Shown here in pieces: positions 32,900 to 41,611 of a stretch of DNA of 64,000 nucleotides. The position numbers were made by a program, and so were the translations under genes. This DNA is from Actinomadura parmotrematis (GTDB lineage Bacteria; Actinomycetota; Actinomycetes; Streptosporangiales; Streptosporangiaceae), in contig NZ_JAIBOA010000022.1 in NCBI RefSeq assembly GCF_019458805.1, forward strand, positions 1 to 64,000, read 5' to 3'. The notes under the pieces were generated by a model. The model worked only from the letters and a program-made list of their open reading frames with translations, was not told the DNA's origin and ran no database searches. Position 1 is the first letter of the stretch, and every line of letters begins with the position of its first letter.

Positions 32900-33304
32900 T
32901 TACGGGACCGGCGCGTCGCCGGGCTCGTCCTCGCGGGCCAGCCACGCGGTCGTCGGGGGGCTGAGGGTGAGCAGCAGCGCGACGATCGCGACGGCGCCGA
33001 GCGGCACGGCGATCCACGGCCGGTCGCTCTGCCACAGCGACCAGGCGACCGGCAGCGAGAACAGCTGCGTCACCACCGTCGGGGCCCGGCTGCCCGGGGC
33101 GCCCCGCAGCAGGCCGCGGGCGCACGCCAGCATCGCCACGGCGCCGATCAGCGCGAGCACGGTGACGCCGATGGCGCTCGGCGGGTCCACGGCCGCGCCG
33201 ACGGCCGTCTCGATCCCGACGAACGCGCCGAACCCGAGGGCGGCGAGCCCCTCCGCGCCCTCCAGGGCGGCGGCGGCGTACACGGTGGCAGGACGCTTCG
33301 ACAC
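32900..33304 (-). CDS. four-helix membrane protein of unknown function
   Basis: A 134-residue protein with about four hydrophobic segments (residues ~8-32, 44-66, 76-90, 96-116) and a short acidic tail. It resembles small actinobacterial integral membrane proteins without known function. GTG 33304 is preceded by TAGGGT at 8 bases and no ribosome site. It is divergent from the lipid kinase gene, with back-to-back leaderless promoters in 92 bases. Confidence 0.8.
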   Translation of the reverse strand: MSKRPATVYAAAALEGAEGLAALGFGAFVGIETAVGAAVDPPSAIGVTVLALIGAVAMLACARGLLRGAPGSRAPTVVTQLFSLPVAWSLWQSDRPWIAVPLGAVAIVALLLTLSPPTTAWLAREDEPGDAPVP

Positions 33305-33312
33305 GGTCCAAG

Positions 33313-33318
33313 ACCCTA
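33313..33318 (-). promoter_or_regulatory. leaderless -10 element for the gene at 33304
   Basis: TAGGGT on the minus strand lies 8 bases before GTG 33304. Confidence 0.45.
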
Positions 33319-33384
33319 CCCGCCCCCCGCCGCCCGGCCCGCACCGGCGCGGGGACGGCGGGACGTCCGGTCCGCCCGGCTGGA

Positions 33385-33390
33385 TACCCT
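33385..33390 (+). promoter_or_regulatory. leaderless -10 element for the lipid kinase gene
   Basis: TACCCT lies 6 bases before GTG 33397, with no ribosome site. Confidence 0.55.
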
Positions 33391-33396
33391 GTCGCC

Positions 33397-34338
33397 GTGC
33401 GCGCCATGCTCATCGCCAACCCCAAGGCGACCTCGACCTCCCAGCGGGCCCGTGACGTCCTCGTGCGGGCCTTCGCCGGCGACGCCGACGTGCTCGTCGC
33501 CGAGACCGCCCGCCGCGGCCACGCCACCGACCTGGCCCGCGACGCCGCCCGCGACAAGTACGACGTGGTGGTGGCGCTCGGCGGCGACGGCACGGTCAAC
33601 GAGGTCGTCAACGGCCTGCTCGCGGACGGGCCCTCCCCGGCGGTTCCGGGCCTCGCCGTGCTGCCCTGCGGCAGCGCCAACGTGTTCGCGCGGGCCCTCG
33701 GCATGCCAAACGACCCGATCGCGGCGATGCGGATGGTGCTGGCGGCGCTCCGCGCGGGCCGGCACCGGACGGTGGGCCTCGGCACGGCCTCGCTGCCGGA
33801 CGGCGGGGAGCGCTACTTCACGTTCTGCGCGGGCGTCGGGCTGGACGCCGAGGTCGTCCGCGAGGTGGAGCTGCGCCGCCTGGAGGGCGCCCGCGCCGAC
33901 CCCTCGCTGTATGTGCGCACCACCCTCCGGCATTTCTTCCGCGGCACCGACCGCCGCCGCCCCGCGCTTACCTTGGAAGTGCCCGGCCGCCCCCCGGAAT
34001 CGGGTTTGTTCCTGTCGTTCGTGTCCAATACCTCGCCGTGGACTTTCCTCGGTCCGCTGCCGCTCAATCCGAGCCCGCTGGCGAACTTCAACCGCGGCCT
34101 CGAAGTTTTCGCGATGCGTTCGCTGAAGGTGCCGCCGGTGCTCGGGACCGCCGCGCAGATGATGCTCGCCCGCAACCGCCCGGTGCAGGGCGGGCAGGTC
34201 GCCAACGTGCACGACGCGGCGCAGGTCACGCTGCGGGCGGAGCGCCCGGTGGCCTTCCAGCTGGACGGCGACTACCTGGGCGAGCAGGAGGCCATCACCT
34301 TCCGTTCGGTGGCGAAGGCGATACGCATCGTCATCTAA
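33397..34338 (+). CDS. diacylglycerol kinase family lipid kinase
   Basis: A 313-residue DAGK_cat protein with LIANPKATST at the N-terminus, GGDGTVNEVVNGL (62-74) and LPCGSANVFARALG. The YegS/BmrU-like C-terminal beta domain ends QLDGDYLGEQEAITFRSV. It probably phosphorylates diacylglycerol or a related lipid at the membrane. The region 33960-34130 has more A/T third positions than the surroundings. Confidence 0.92.
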   Translation: MRAMLIANPKATSTSQRARDVLVRAFAGDADVLVAETARRGHATDLARDAARDKYDVVVALGGDGTVNEVVNGLLADGPSPAVPGLAVLPCGSANVFARALGMPNDPIAAMRMVLAALRAGRHRTVGLGTASLPDGGERYFTFCAGVGLDAEVVREVELRRLEGARADPSLYVRTTLRHFFRGTDRRRPALTLEVPGRPPESGLFLSFVSNTSPWTFLGPLPLNPSPLANFNRGLEVFAMRSLKVPPVLGTAAQMMLARNRPVQGGQVANVHDAAQVTLRAERPVAFQLDGDYLGEQEAITFRSVAKAIRIVI

Positions 34339-34633
34339 CAACGGGCCGGGCCCGGTTGTTAACAGGAAAGAAACGGGCCCGACCCGTGGATGTGACACAT
34401 ACGACACGCTTCTTTGGCGAAACGTTTCCCCCAGGTCTTGCGTGTGTCGTAGCGGCCCTGACAGGCTCAAAGTGCGCCCAACGACTGAAGGACCAGTGCC
34501 GTGCGCCTTCTGCTCGCAGCGCCGCCGACAATCATCCCTGACCAAATCTTTTGCGTCCTGGGGTGTTCGCGACATGTGAATCTGTTCACAAGTTGAGTGA
34601 GCAACCGCCACCGCTGACGAAGGAGTGGACCGC
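34339..34633. other. 295-bp region upstream of whiB1
   Basis: This stretch is less G+C-rich than its surroundings and has no ORF. It contains a TGTGA half-site at 34391, a perfect CRP-type box at 34575-34590 and the whiB1 ribosome site AGGAG at 34621-34625. It probably holds a regulated promoter; the exact start point cannot be assigned. Confidence 0.6.
34575..34590. promoter_or_regulatory. CRP/cAMP-receptor binding site upstream of whiB1
   Basis: TGTGAATCTGTTCACA matches the TGTGA-N6-TCACA consensus perfectly, 43 bases before ATG 34634. In Mycobacterium tuberculosis the CRP homolog controls whiB1, so the link seems conserved. Confidence 0.75.
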
Positions 34634-34894
34634 ATGGACTGGCGCCACGAGGCAGCCTGCCGTGACGTGGATCCCGAGCTGTTCTTCCCGATCGGCAACA
34701 CCGGCCCCGCCCTCCTGCAGATCGAGGAGGCCAAGCAGGTGTGCCGCCAGTGCGGCGTCTCCGACGCCTGCCTGCGCTGGGCGCTGGAGTCCGGCCAGGA
34801 CTCGGGCGTGTGGGGCGCGATGGGCGAGGACGAGCGCCGCGCCCTGAAGCGCCGGACGGCACGGGCCCGCGCCCGCGCGAACGCGGGGGCCTGA
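34634..34894 (+). CDS. whiB1: WhiB1/WblE iron-sulfur regulator
   Basis: An 86-residue WhiB protein starting MDWRHEAACRDVDPELFFPI, with four cluster cysteines C9, C37, C40 and C46, the GVWGAM turn (58-63) and a basic tail (KRRTARARAR) for DNA contact. The wording of the N-terminus is that of WhiB1/WblE, the essential [4Fe-4S] nitric-oxide-sensitive regulator that binds the primary sigma factor. ATG 34634 is chosen over GTG 34625, which overlaps the AGGAG site. Confidence 0.95.
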   Translation: MDWRHEAACRDVDPELFFPIGNTGPALLQIEEAKQVCRQCGVSDACLRWALESGQDSGVWGAMGEDERRALKRRTARARARANAGA

Positions 34895-34962
34895 ACGGCA
34901 CCCGGCGGCGCCCGCGTCCGGACCCCCTGGCCGGATCGCGCGAGGAGCGCCTCTGACGACGA

Positions 34963-34989
34963 AGAGCCCGTGGCATCGCCACGGGCTCT
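34963..34989. terminator. 12-bp hairpin between whiB1 and the PdtaS-like kinase
   Basis: AGAGCCCGTGGC and its complement (34963-34974 and 34978-34989) pair with a 3-base loop and are flanked by further inverted ACGAC/GTCGT bases. It serves two convergent genes. Confidence 0.85.
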
Positions 34990-35021
34990 CGTCGTCCCCG
35001 CACCCGCCGGGCGGCGCCGGT

Positions 35022-36686
35022 TCAGCGGGGCGGCCCCGGCCGGTGCTGCTGGTCCAGCGGGACGTCCACCACGACCTCGGTGCCGCCGCCGTCGCGGCGC
35101 CGGAACTCCAGGCGGCCGCCGAGCTCGCCGACGATGAGGGTCCGCACGATCTGCAGGCCGAGGCTGTTGCTGGCGTCCATGTCGAAGTCCGCGGGGATGC
35201 CGACGCCGTCGTCGCTCACCACCGTGATGAGGCGGCGGCCCTCCCCCGCGGGCGCGGCGGGCGCGGGCGCCGCGCCGTCGCCGGCGCCCGGCCAGTCGCC
35301 CCAGACCGCGACGCTGGCGGGGACGGCCGGGTCGGCGCCCTCGCCGTAGCGGGCGGCGACGACCTCCAGCGTCCCGGCGCCGTCGGCGAGGCCGTGCTCC
35401 AGGGCGTTCTGCAGCAGCTCGGTGAGCGCCATCGCCAGCGGGGTGGCGATCTCGGCGGGCAGCACCCCGAACGACCCGGTCCGCTTCGGCTGCACCTGCG
35501 TCTCGGGCGCCGACACCTCGCCCGCCATGGTGATGACGCGGTCCGCGATGTCGTCGAAGTCGATCAGCTCGTCGGGGGTGTGCGACAGCGTCTCGTGCAC
35601 GATCGCGATGGACCCGACGCGGCGCACCGCCTCGTCCAGGGCGGCGCGGCCCTCGGGGACGCGCAGCCGCCGCGCCTGGAGGCGGAGCAGCGCCGCGACG
35701 GTCTGCAGGTTGTTCTTCACCCGATGGTGGATCTCCCGGATGGTGGCGTCCTTGCTCATCAGCTCCCGGTCGCGCCAGCGCAGCTCGGTGACGTCGCGGC
35801 ACAGCACGATCGCGCCGATCCGGTTGCCGGCGATGATGAGCGGGATCGTGCGGAGCTGCATGACCGACCCGTGCGCCTCCACCTCCACCTCGCGGGGCGC
35901 GCGGCCGCTCAGCACGACGGTGAGCGCCTCCTCCATCGGCTCGCCGGTGTCGCAGAGCCGCCCGGTGACCTCCCCGAGGGACTCCCCGACGAGGTCGGCG
36001 GGGAAGCCGAGCCGCCGGTAGGCCGACTGGGCGTTCGGGCTCGCGTAGGTGACCCCGCCCGCCCGGTCGAGGCGGATGAGGCCGTCGCCGACGCGCGGCG
36101 AGCGCACCAGGTTCGGTTCCTGGCCGGGCACCGGGAACCGCCCCTCGGAGATCATCTGGGCGAGGTCGCTGGCCGACTGCAGGTAGGTGAGCTCCAGCCG
36201 GGACGGGGTGCGCGCCGACGACAGGTTGGTGCTGCGCTGGATCACCCCGAGCAGCTTGGCGCCGCGCCGGACCGGGATCGACTCCTCGCGGACCGGGATG
36301 CCGCTGCCCCACTCCGGGTCGCCCTCGCGGACGATGCGCCGCTCCCGCCAGGCGACGTCGATGAGGCCGCGGCGGCCCGTCCGCACCACCTTGCCGACCA
36401 GGTCGCCGGAGTAGGCGGTCGGGCCGGTCGTCGGGCGCATCTGCGCGATCGCGACCCAGCCGGGGACCGCCTGGTCGGGGAGCGCGGGGCGGCGGCGCCC
36501 CGAGTCGGAGGGCAGCGCGTCGGCGGAGCTCAGCGGCACCCACAGCAGCAGGTCGGCGAAGGACAGGTCGGCGAGGAGCTGCCAGTCGGAGACCAGCGCG
36601 TGCAGCCACTCCAGGTCGGTGTCGGTCAGATCGGTGTGGTCGCGCACCAGATCGGTCAACGTAGGCACCCTCCAATCATCGCGCAC
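35022..36686 (-). CDS. pdtaS: PdtaS-like cytoplasmic sensor histidine kinase
   Basis: A 554-residue soluble kinase: GAF-like domain (~25-185, WQLLADLSFADLLLWV), PAS domain (~200-300), HisKA_2 with the phospho-acceptor in EIHHRVKNNLQT (His 320/321) and HATPase_c (ELLQNALEHG, DDGVGIP, LGLQIV). The layout equals PdtaS of mycobacteria, which signals to the antiterminator PdtaR and responds to copper and nitric oxide. A Pro/Ala-rich insertion interrupts the ATPase domain. The start is unsure: ATG 36686, GTG 36668, or TTG 36659 (best spaced from GGAGG). No response regulator is adjacent. Confidence 0.92.
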   Translation of the reverse strand: MRDDWRVPTLTDLVRDHTDLTDTDLEWLHALVSDWQLLADLSFADLLLWVPLSSADALPSDSGRRRPALPDQAVPGWVAIAQMRPTTGPTAYSGDLVGKVVRTGRRGLIDVAWRERRIVREGDPEWGSGIPVREESIPVRRGAKLLGVIQRSTNLSSARTPSRLELTYLQSASDLAQMISEGRFPVPGQEPNLVRSPRVGDGLIRLDRAGGVTYASPNAQSAYRRLGFPADLVGESLGEVTGRLCDTGEPMEEALTVVLSGRAPREVEVEAHGSVMQLRTIPLIIAGNRIGAIVLCRDVTELRWRDRELMSKDATIREIHHRVKNNLQTVAALLRLQARRLRVPEGRAALDEAVRRVGSIAIVHETLSHTPDELIDFDDIADRVITMAGEVSAPETQVQPKRTGSFGVLPAEIATPLAMALTELLQNALEHGLADGAGTLEVVAARYGEGADPAVPASVAVWGDWPGAGDGAAPAPAAPAGEGRRLITVVSDDGVGIPADFDMDASNSLGLQIVRTLIVGELGGRLEFRRRDGGGTEVVVDVPLDQQHRPGPPR

Positions 36687-36733
36687 CGGTTTCTGTGCCC
36701 CTCCCCCGGCGGTGAGCTGGCAGGATCCCCGGC

Positions 36734-37912
36734 ATGGACGCCGTATCGCCCGCCGACCCCCTGGACCGGCTCCGGGCCGCCGCCGCTCGCCGCGCCGAGG
36801 CCGGGCTGCACCGCGCGCTGCGGCCGCGGAGCGCCGACCACGACGGCCTCCTCGACCTGGCGTCCAACGACTACCTCGGGCTGTCGCGGGATCCGCGCCT
36901 CGCCGAAGGCGCCGCCCGCGCCGCGCGCGAGTGGGGCACCGGCGCCACCGGGTCGCGCCTGGTCACCGGCACCACCGCCCTGCACGCCGAGCTGGACGCC
37001 CGGCTCGCCGCCCTCACCGGCAGCGCCGCCGGCCTGGTGTTCTCCTCCGGCTACCTGGCCAACCTCGGCGCCGTCGCGGGACTCGGCGGACCCGGCGTCC
37101 TGGTGGTGTCCGACGAGACCAACCACGCCTCGATCGTGGACGCCTGCCGGCTGTCGCGGTCGCGCGTGGCGGTCGCGCCGCACCGCGACCCCGCCGCCGT
37201 CGCGCGGCTCCTCGCCGGCCGCGAGGAGGAGCACGCCCTCGTCGTCACCGACGCGGTGTTCTCCGTCGACGGCGACGCCGCGCCCCTCGCCGAGCTGCAC
37301 CGCGTCGCGCGGGCGCACGGCGCGCTGCTGGTGGTCGACGAGGCGCACGCGCTCGGCGTCGTCGGGGCGGGCGGCGCGGGCGCCGCGCACGCCGCGGGCC
37401 TCGCGGGCGAGCCGGACGTCGTGCTGACGCTGACGCTGTCGAAGTCGCTGGCGTCCCAGGGCGGCGCCGTCCTCGGCGCCCCCGAGGTGATCGGGACGCT
37501 GGTGGACGCCGGCCGCGCCTTCATCTTCGACACCGGCCTGAACCCCGCCGCCGTCGGCGCCGCGCTCGCCGCCCTGGACGTCCTCGCCGCCGAACCGGAC
37601 CTGCCCGCCCGCGCCCGCGCGAACGCGGCCCGGATCGCCGCCGCGGCGGCGGACCTCGGCCTGGAGACGGCGGAGCCGGCGGCGGCCGTCGTCCCGGTCT
37701 TCCTCGGCGAGCCGCGCGCCGCGCTGGAGGCCCAGGAGACGTGCCGCGCCCGCGGCGCGCGGGTCGGCTGCTTCCGGCCACCGTCGGTGCCGAAGGGCCG
37801 CGCCTGCCTGCGGTTCACCGCGCGCGCCGCCCTCGGGGAGGCCGACCTCACAACGGTCCGGACCGCCCTGGCGGCGGTGGCGGACTCTACCGGCCGTAGT
37901 CTTCACACGTAA
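36734..37912 (+). CDS. bioF: 8-amino-7-oxononanoate synthase
   Basis: A 392-residue PLP enzyme of the alpha-oxoamine synthase family. Motifs: LDLASNDYLGLSRDPRL, GTGATGSRLVTGTTALH, DETNHASIVDACRLS, VVDEAHALGVVG and the PLP-binding lysine in LTLSKSLASQGGAV (~237). It condenses pimeloyl-ACP/CoA with alanine in biotin synthesis. It stands alone on the plus strand, with bioD-bioB converging 2 kb downstream; bioA is not in the window. Confidence 0.94.
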   Translation: MDAVSPADPLDRLRAAAARRAEAGLHRALRPRSADHDGLLDLASNDYLGLSRDPRLAEGAARAAREWGTGATGSRLVTGTTALHAELDARLAALTGSAAGLVFSSGYLANLGAVAGLGGPGVLVVSDETNHASIVDACRLSRSRVAVAPHRDPAAVARLLAGREEEHALVVTDAVFSVDGDAAPLAELHRVARAHGALLVVDEAHALGVVGAGGAGAAHAAGLAGEPDVVLTLTLSKSLASQGGAVLGAPEVIGTLVDAGRAFIFDTGLNPAAVGAALAALDVLAAEPDLPARARANAARIAAAAADLGLETAEPAAAVVPVFLGEPRAALEAQETCRARGARVGCFRPPSVPKGRACLRFTARAALGEADLTTVRTALAAVADSTGRSLHT

Positions 37913-37949
37913 CATCGGGGACAACCGGTGATGAACGTGAGGAGAGACC

Positions 37950-38753
37950 GTGACGGAGGTCAGAGGCGGGCCCCGGCACGGGGATCCCTACGGCGGCTAC
38001 GACCGCGCGCCGCTCGGCGAGTTCGCCAAGCACTACGCCGCCCCGGCCCCGCGCATCCCCAAGTACTACAAGCTGAAGGAGCTGCTGGTCGAGCTGATCC
38101 AGTCGCTCCCGGCCGGCAGCCCGCTGCCGCCCGAGCGGGCCCTCGCCGAGAAGTACGAGACGTCCCGCACCACGGTCCGCCAGGCCCTCGCCGAGCTCGT
38201 CGTGGAGGGCCGCCTCCAGCGCATCCAGGGCAAGGGCACCTTCGTCGCCAAGCCGAAGGTCTCCCAGGAGCTCCAGCTCGTCAGCTACACCGAGGACATG
38301 CGGCACCACGGGCTGCACCCCGAGACCCGCATCCTCGACATCGGCTACGTCAGCGCCGACGAGCGCCTCGCCGCCCTGCTCGGCATCCGCCCCGGCGGCC
38401 GCGTCCTCCGCATCCACCGCCTCCGCCTCGCCGACGGCGAGGCCATGTCGATCGACACCTCGCACCTGCCGGCCCGCCGCTTCCCCGGCCTGCGCCGCGA
38501 GCTCCCCCGCCACCGCTCCCTGTACGAGACCCTCGCGACCGCCTACGACGTCCACCTCGCCGAGGCCGAGGAGACCATCGAGACCGTCCTCGCGACCCCG
38601 CACGACGCCCAGCTCCTCGCCGTCGACGTCGGCCTGCCGATGCTGCTGCTGTCCCGCCACGCCTTCGACTCCACCGGCCAGCCCGTCGAGTGGGCCCAGT
38701 CGATGTACCGCGGCGACCGCTACAAGTTCATCACCCGCCTCCGCCGCACCTGA
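37950..38753 (+). CDS. dasR: DasR-type GntR/HutC regulator
   Basis: A 267-residue regulator with an N-terminal winged helix (IPKYYKLKELLVELI, PPERALAEKYETSRTTVRQAL, GKGTFVAKPKVSQ) and a UTRA effector domain (LLGIRPGGRVLRIHRLRLADGE, EWAQSMYRGDRYKFI). The wording is very close to Streptomyces DasR, the GlcNAc-6-phosphate-responsive master repressor of chitin and aminosugar uptake, development and antibiotic genes. Its ~30-residue N-terminal extension is variable. GTG 37950 has GGAGAG upstream. No aminosugar genes are nearby, so it would act on distant targets. Confidence 0.9.
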   Translation: MTEVRGGPRHGDPYGGYDRAPLGEFAKHYAAPAPRIPKYYKLKELLVELIQSLPAGSPLPPERALAEKYETSRTTVRQALAELVVEGRLQRIQGKGTFVAKPKVSQELQLVSYTEDMRHHGLHPETRILDIGYVSADERLAALLGIRPGGRVLRIHRLRLADGEAMSIDTSHLPARRFPGLRRELPRHRSLYETLATAYDVHLAEAEETIETVLATPHDAQLLAVDVGLPMLLLSRHAFDSTGQPVEWAQSMYRGDRYKFITRLRRT

Positions 38754-38828
38754 CGCGTTCGGGGTACGGTCCCGGCGCGCGGTCCCTACGATGGCCGGGA
38801 GCAGATCGTGAGGGAGGGGTCACCGAAA

Positions 38829-39479
38829 GTGGACACCCTGCGGATCACCTACCTGGTCCCGACGGACGCCGCGCAGGTCTACGACCTGTGGGTCGACGAC
38901 GCGCTCGACGGTCTCTTCCCCTTCCCCGAGGGCTCCCGGGTCGAGGTCGTCGAAGGCGAGGTCGTCGTGTCCCCCGCACCGTCGCCGGCGCACAACGGGA
39001 TCGTCATGGACGTCTCGCGGGAGTTCCACCGCGCCGAGATCCTGCGGCCGGGCTTCCCTTGGGACGTCGACATCAACAGCGGGCTCACCATGACCGGCTC
39101 GCTCAAGGGCTTCGTGCCCGATCTGGCCGTCCTGGACAGGGACACGCTCCGCCGGGTCCGCGACGGCCGCGTCAAGAAGATCGTCGCGGAGGAGGTCGAA
39201 CTCGTCGTCGAGGTGACCTCCCCCAGGAACGCCGACACCGACCGGCGTCCGGGCGCGCGGCTGCCGGGCAACAAGTGGAGCTGCTACGCGGCGGTCGGCA
39301 TCCCGTACTACCTGCTCGTCGACCGCGACCCCCAGGCCGCGCGGTCCGTCCTGTACTCCATCCCTGACGAGGGCACGGCCGCCTACCTCCACGAGGAGGA
39401 ATGGCCCTTCGGCGAGACCGTCCACCTCCCCGACCCGTTCGCCCTCGACATCGACACCACCGCCTGGCTCCCCTGGTAG
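38829..39479 (+). CDS. Uma2 family PD-(D/E)XK nuclease-like protein
   Basis: A 216-residue Uma2/DUF820 protein. The nuclease core reads RVEVVEGEVVVSP, FVPDLAVLD (acidic residue) and ELVVEVTSPRNADTDR with a later lysine/tyrosine segment (NKWSCYAAVGIPYYLLVD). Such proteins are numerous in Actinobacteria and their substrates are unknown. GTG 38829 is spaced ~9 bases from GGGAGGGG, so it is preferred over GTG 38808. It is followed by a small gene in the same direction. Confidence 0.87.
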   Translation: MDTLRITYLVPTDAAQVYDLWVDDALDGLFPFPEGSRVEVVEGEVVVSPAPSPAHNGIVMDVSREFHRAEILRPGFPWDVDINSGLTMTGSLKGFVPDLAVLDRDTLRRVRDGRVKKIVAEEVELVVEVTSPRNADTDRRPGARLPGNKWSCYAAVGIPYYLLVDRDPQAARSVLYSIPDEGTAAYLHEEEWPFGETVHLPDPFALDIDTTAWLPW

Positions 39480-39497
39480 CCGCGGAGAGGAGCACGC

Positions 39498-39758
39498 ATG
39501 CCCTGGTACGTCGTCCGGCAGTACTACGACATCGAGCTCCCCGGCACACCCATCGAACTGTGGCGGAGCGGCGAGCTCTGGGAGCACGTCAACGCCGCCG
39601 AGGGCGCCAAGGTCGAAGTCCTCGAAGGTGACATCTACATCGACGGCGAGCCGCGGCGACCGGATCCGGGGGCGGCGCGCGCCAGACCCCTCACCGTCGC
39701 CGAGTCGCGCGAGTTCACCCGCCGGACGATGGCGGAGCCCGACGATTCCGGCGGGTGA
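39498..39758 (+). CDS. 86-residue unknown protein after the Uma2 gene
   Basis: A small acidic protein (MPWYVVRQYYDIELPGTPIE... with an LTVAESREFTRRTM tail). It starts 18 bases after the Uma2 stop codon with its own GGAGAGGAG site, so it is probably co-transcribed. I recognise no domain. An antitoxin-like or accessory partner of Uma2 is one possibility, without direct support. Confidence 0.65.
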   Translation: MPWYVVRQYYDIELPGTPIELWRSGELWEHVNAAEGAKVEVLEGDIYIDGEPRRPDPGAARARPLTVAESREFTRRTMAEPDDSGG

Positions 39759-39772
39759 ACCCGGGGGCGGGG

Positions 39773-40768
39773 TCAGAGGGTCTTGGAGAGGGCCTTGATG
39801 GGCATCTGGAGCTCCTCCAGGAGGTCCAGGTCCTTCTCGGCGGGGCGGCCGAGGGTGGTGAGGTAGTTGCCGACGATGAGGGCGTTGATGCCGCCGAGCA
39901 TGCCGCCGCGGGTGCCGAGGTCGCCGAGGGTGAGCTCGCGGCCGCCCGCGTAGCGCAGGATCGTGCGGGGCAGGGCGAGGCGGAACGTCGCGATGGTCTT
40001 GAGGGCCTCGGTGCCCTCGACCAGGGGCATGTCGGCGAAGGGGGTGCCGGGGCGGGGGGCCAGGAAGTTCAGCGGGACCTCGTCGGGCTCCAGCTCGGCG
40101 AGCTGGGCGGCGAACTCGGCGCGCTGCTCCACGGTCTCGCCCATGCCGACGATGCCGCCGCAGCAGACCTCCATGCCGGCGGCCTTCACCATCCGCAGGG
40201 TGTCCCAGCGCTCCTCCCACGAGTGGGTGGTGACGACGTTGGGGAAGTGCGAGCGGGCCGTCTCCAGGTTGTGGTTGTAGCGGTGCACGCCCATTCCGGC
40301 GAGCTCGTCGACCTGCTCCTGGGTGAGCATGCCGAGCGAGCAGGCGATGTTGATCTCGACGGCGGCGTTGATCGCCTCGACGCCCGCGCGGACCTGGGAC
40401 ATGAGGCGCTCGTCCGGGCCGCGGACGGCGGCGACGATGCAGAACTCGGTCGCGCCCGTCTTCGCGGTCTCCTTGGCGGCCTCGACGAGCTCGGGGATGT
40501 TCAGCCACACCGCGCGGACCGGGGAGGTGAACTGGCCGGACTGGGAGCAGAAGTGGCAGTCCTCGGGGCAGCCGCCGGTCTTCAGCGAGATGATGCCCTC
40601 GACCTCGACCTCCGGGCCGCACCAGGCCATCCGGACCTCGTGCGCGAGGGCGAGCAGCTCCTCCAGGCGGTCGTCGGGCAGCGTCAGGCACTCCAGGGCC
40701 TGCTCGCGGGTGAGGCCCCGGCCCTCGGCGAGGACCTGGCGGCGGGCGACTTCGAGGATGTCGGTCAC
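39773..40768 (-). CDS. bioB: biotin synthase (radical SAM)
   Basis: A 331-residue radical SAM enzyme with the [4Fe-4S] motif GGCPEDCHFC (Cys 67, 71, 74). Other family motifs are TGATEFCIVAAVRGP, GVHRYNHNLETAR and YAGGRELTLGDLG near the C-terminus. It inserts sulfur into dethiobiotin. It overlaps bioD by 4 bases and is the second gene of a bioD-bioB operon. This actinobacterial type is expected to need BsaP, which is encoded 4 kb upstream. Confidence 0.95.
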   Translation of the reverse strand: MTDILEVARRQVLAEGRGLTREQALECLTLPDDRLEELLALAHEVRMAWCGPEVEVEGIISLKTGGCPEDCHFCSQSGQFTSPVRAVWLNIPELVEAAKETAKTGATEFCIVAAVRGPDERLMSQVRAGVEAINAAVEINIACSLGMLTQEQVDELAGMGVHRYNHNLETARSHFPNVVTTHSWEERWDTLRMVKAAGMEVCCGGIVGMGETVEQRAEFAAQLAELEPDEVPLNFLAPRPGTPFADMPLVEGTEALKTIATFRLALPRTILRYAGGRELTLGDLGTRGGMLGGINALIVGNYLTTLGRPAEKDLDLLEELQMPIKALSKTL

Positions 40769-41496
40769 TGAATCTCCTTGTCGAGACCGTAGGTGGCGCG
40801 GAACGCGGCGGCGTCGAACGCGCCCCCGAACACGGGGGCGAGCGCGCGGTGCGCGGTCACCAGGAACTCCATGGCGTCCAGCGAGGCCGCGCCCGCCGGC
40901 AGCGCGCCGGCGAGGGGACGGGCGGCGAGGGTCTCCAGATCCCGGATGTTGCCGCGCATCACCGGGTCGGGGTCGGCCGGCCAGGCGCCGACGACGACGC
41001 CGGCGGGCAGCACGCCGCGGTGCGCCATCGCCTCCAGGGTCAGCGCGGTGTGGTTGAGCGTCCCGAGGTCGGGGCGGGTGACGACGACGGCGGCCGCGCC
41101 GAGCCAGCGCGCCAGGTCGGCGATCGTGGCGCCCTCCTCGTCGTAGCGGACGAGCAGGCCGCCCGCGCCCTCCACCAGCACCAGGTCCCGGGTCTCGGCG
41201 AGCCCGCTCACCGTCGCGGCGACCTCGGTCAGCCGGACGGGCGGCAGGCCCGCGTGGCGGGCGGCGGCGGCCGGCGACATCGGGTCGGGGAACCGGGCCG
41301 TCTCGTGCAGGTCGGTGACGGCGGCGAGCCGCCGCACCTCGTCGAGATCGCCCGGCTCGCCCGGCGCGACGCCGGTCTGGCCCGGTTTCACGACCGCGAC
41401 GGACGCGCCGCGCGCCGCCGCGAGCGCCGCCAGCGCGGCGGTGACGACGGTCTTGCCGACACCGGTGCAGGTCCCGGTCACCACGAGAACACTCAC
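40765..41496 (-). CDS. bioD: dethiobiotin synthetase
   Basis: A 243-residue P-loop ATPase with VVTGTCTGVGKTVVT (P-loop 8-16), VVKPGQTGV, VEGAGGLLVRYDEEG and LGTLNHTALTLEA. It closes the ureido ring of dethiobiotin with CO2 and ATP. GTG 41496 is preferred because TAGTGT lies 7 bases upstream and no ribosome site exists; GTG 41505 is the alternative. Confidence 0.94.
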   Translation of the reverse strand: MSVLVVTGTCTGVGKTVVTAALAALAAARGASVAVVKPGQTGVAPGEPGDLDEVRRLAAVTDLHETARFPDPMSPAAAARHAGLPPVRLTEVAATVSGLAETRDLVLVEGAGGLLVRYDEEGATIADLARWLGAAAVVVTRPDLGTLNHTALTLEAMAHRGVLPAGVVVGAWPADPDPVMRGNIRDLETLAARPLAGALPAGAASLDAMEFLVTAHRALAPVFGGAFDAAAFRATYGLDKEIQ

Positions 41497-41503
41497 GACG
41501 CGC

Positions 41504-41509
41504 ACACTA
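41504..41509 (-). promoter_or_regulatory. leaderless -10 element for bioD-bioB
   Basis: TAGTGT on the minus strand lies 7 bases before GTG 41496. No biotin-repressor palindrome was recognised around it. Confidence 0.5.
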
Positions 41510-41611
41510 GCGCGCGCCCGCACGGCGCGCCCCGGCCGGATCCCACAGTCTTGACCGACCCCTTTTTGTACGGGCGGGAACCGGCGCGGGCGCCGCCGCG
41601 TCCAAGCCGTC

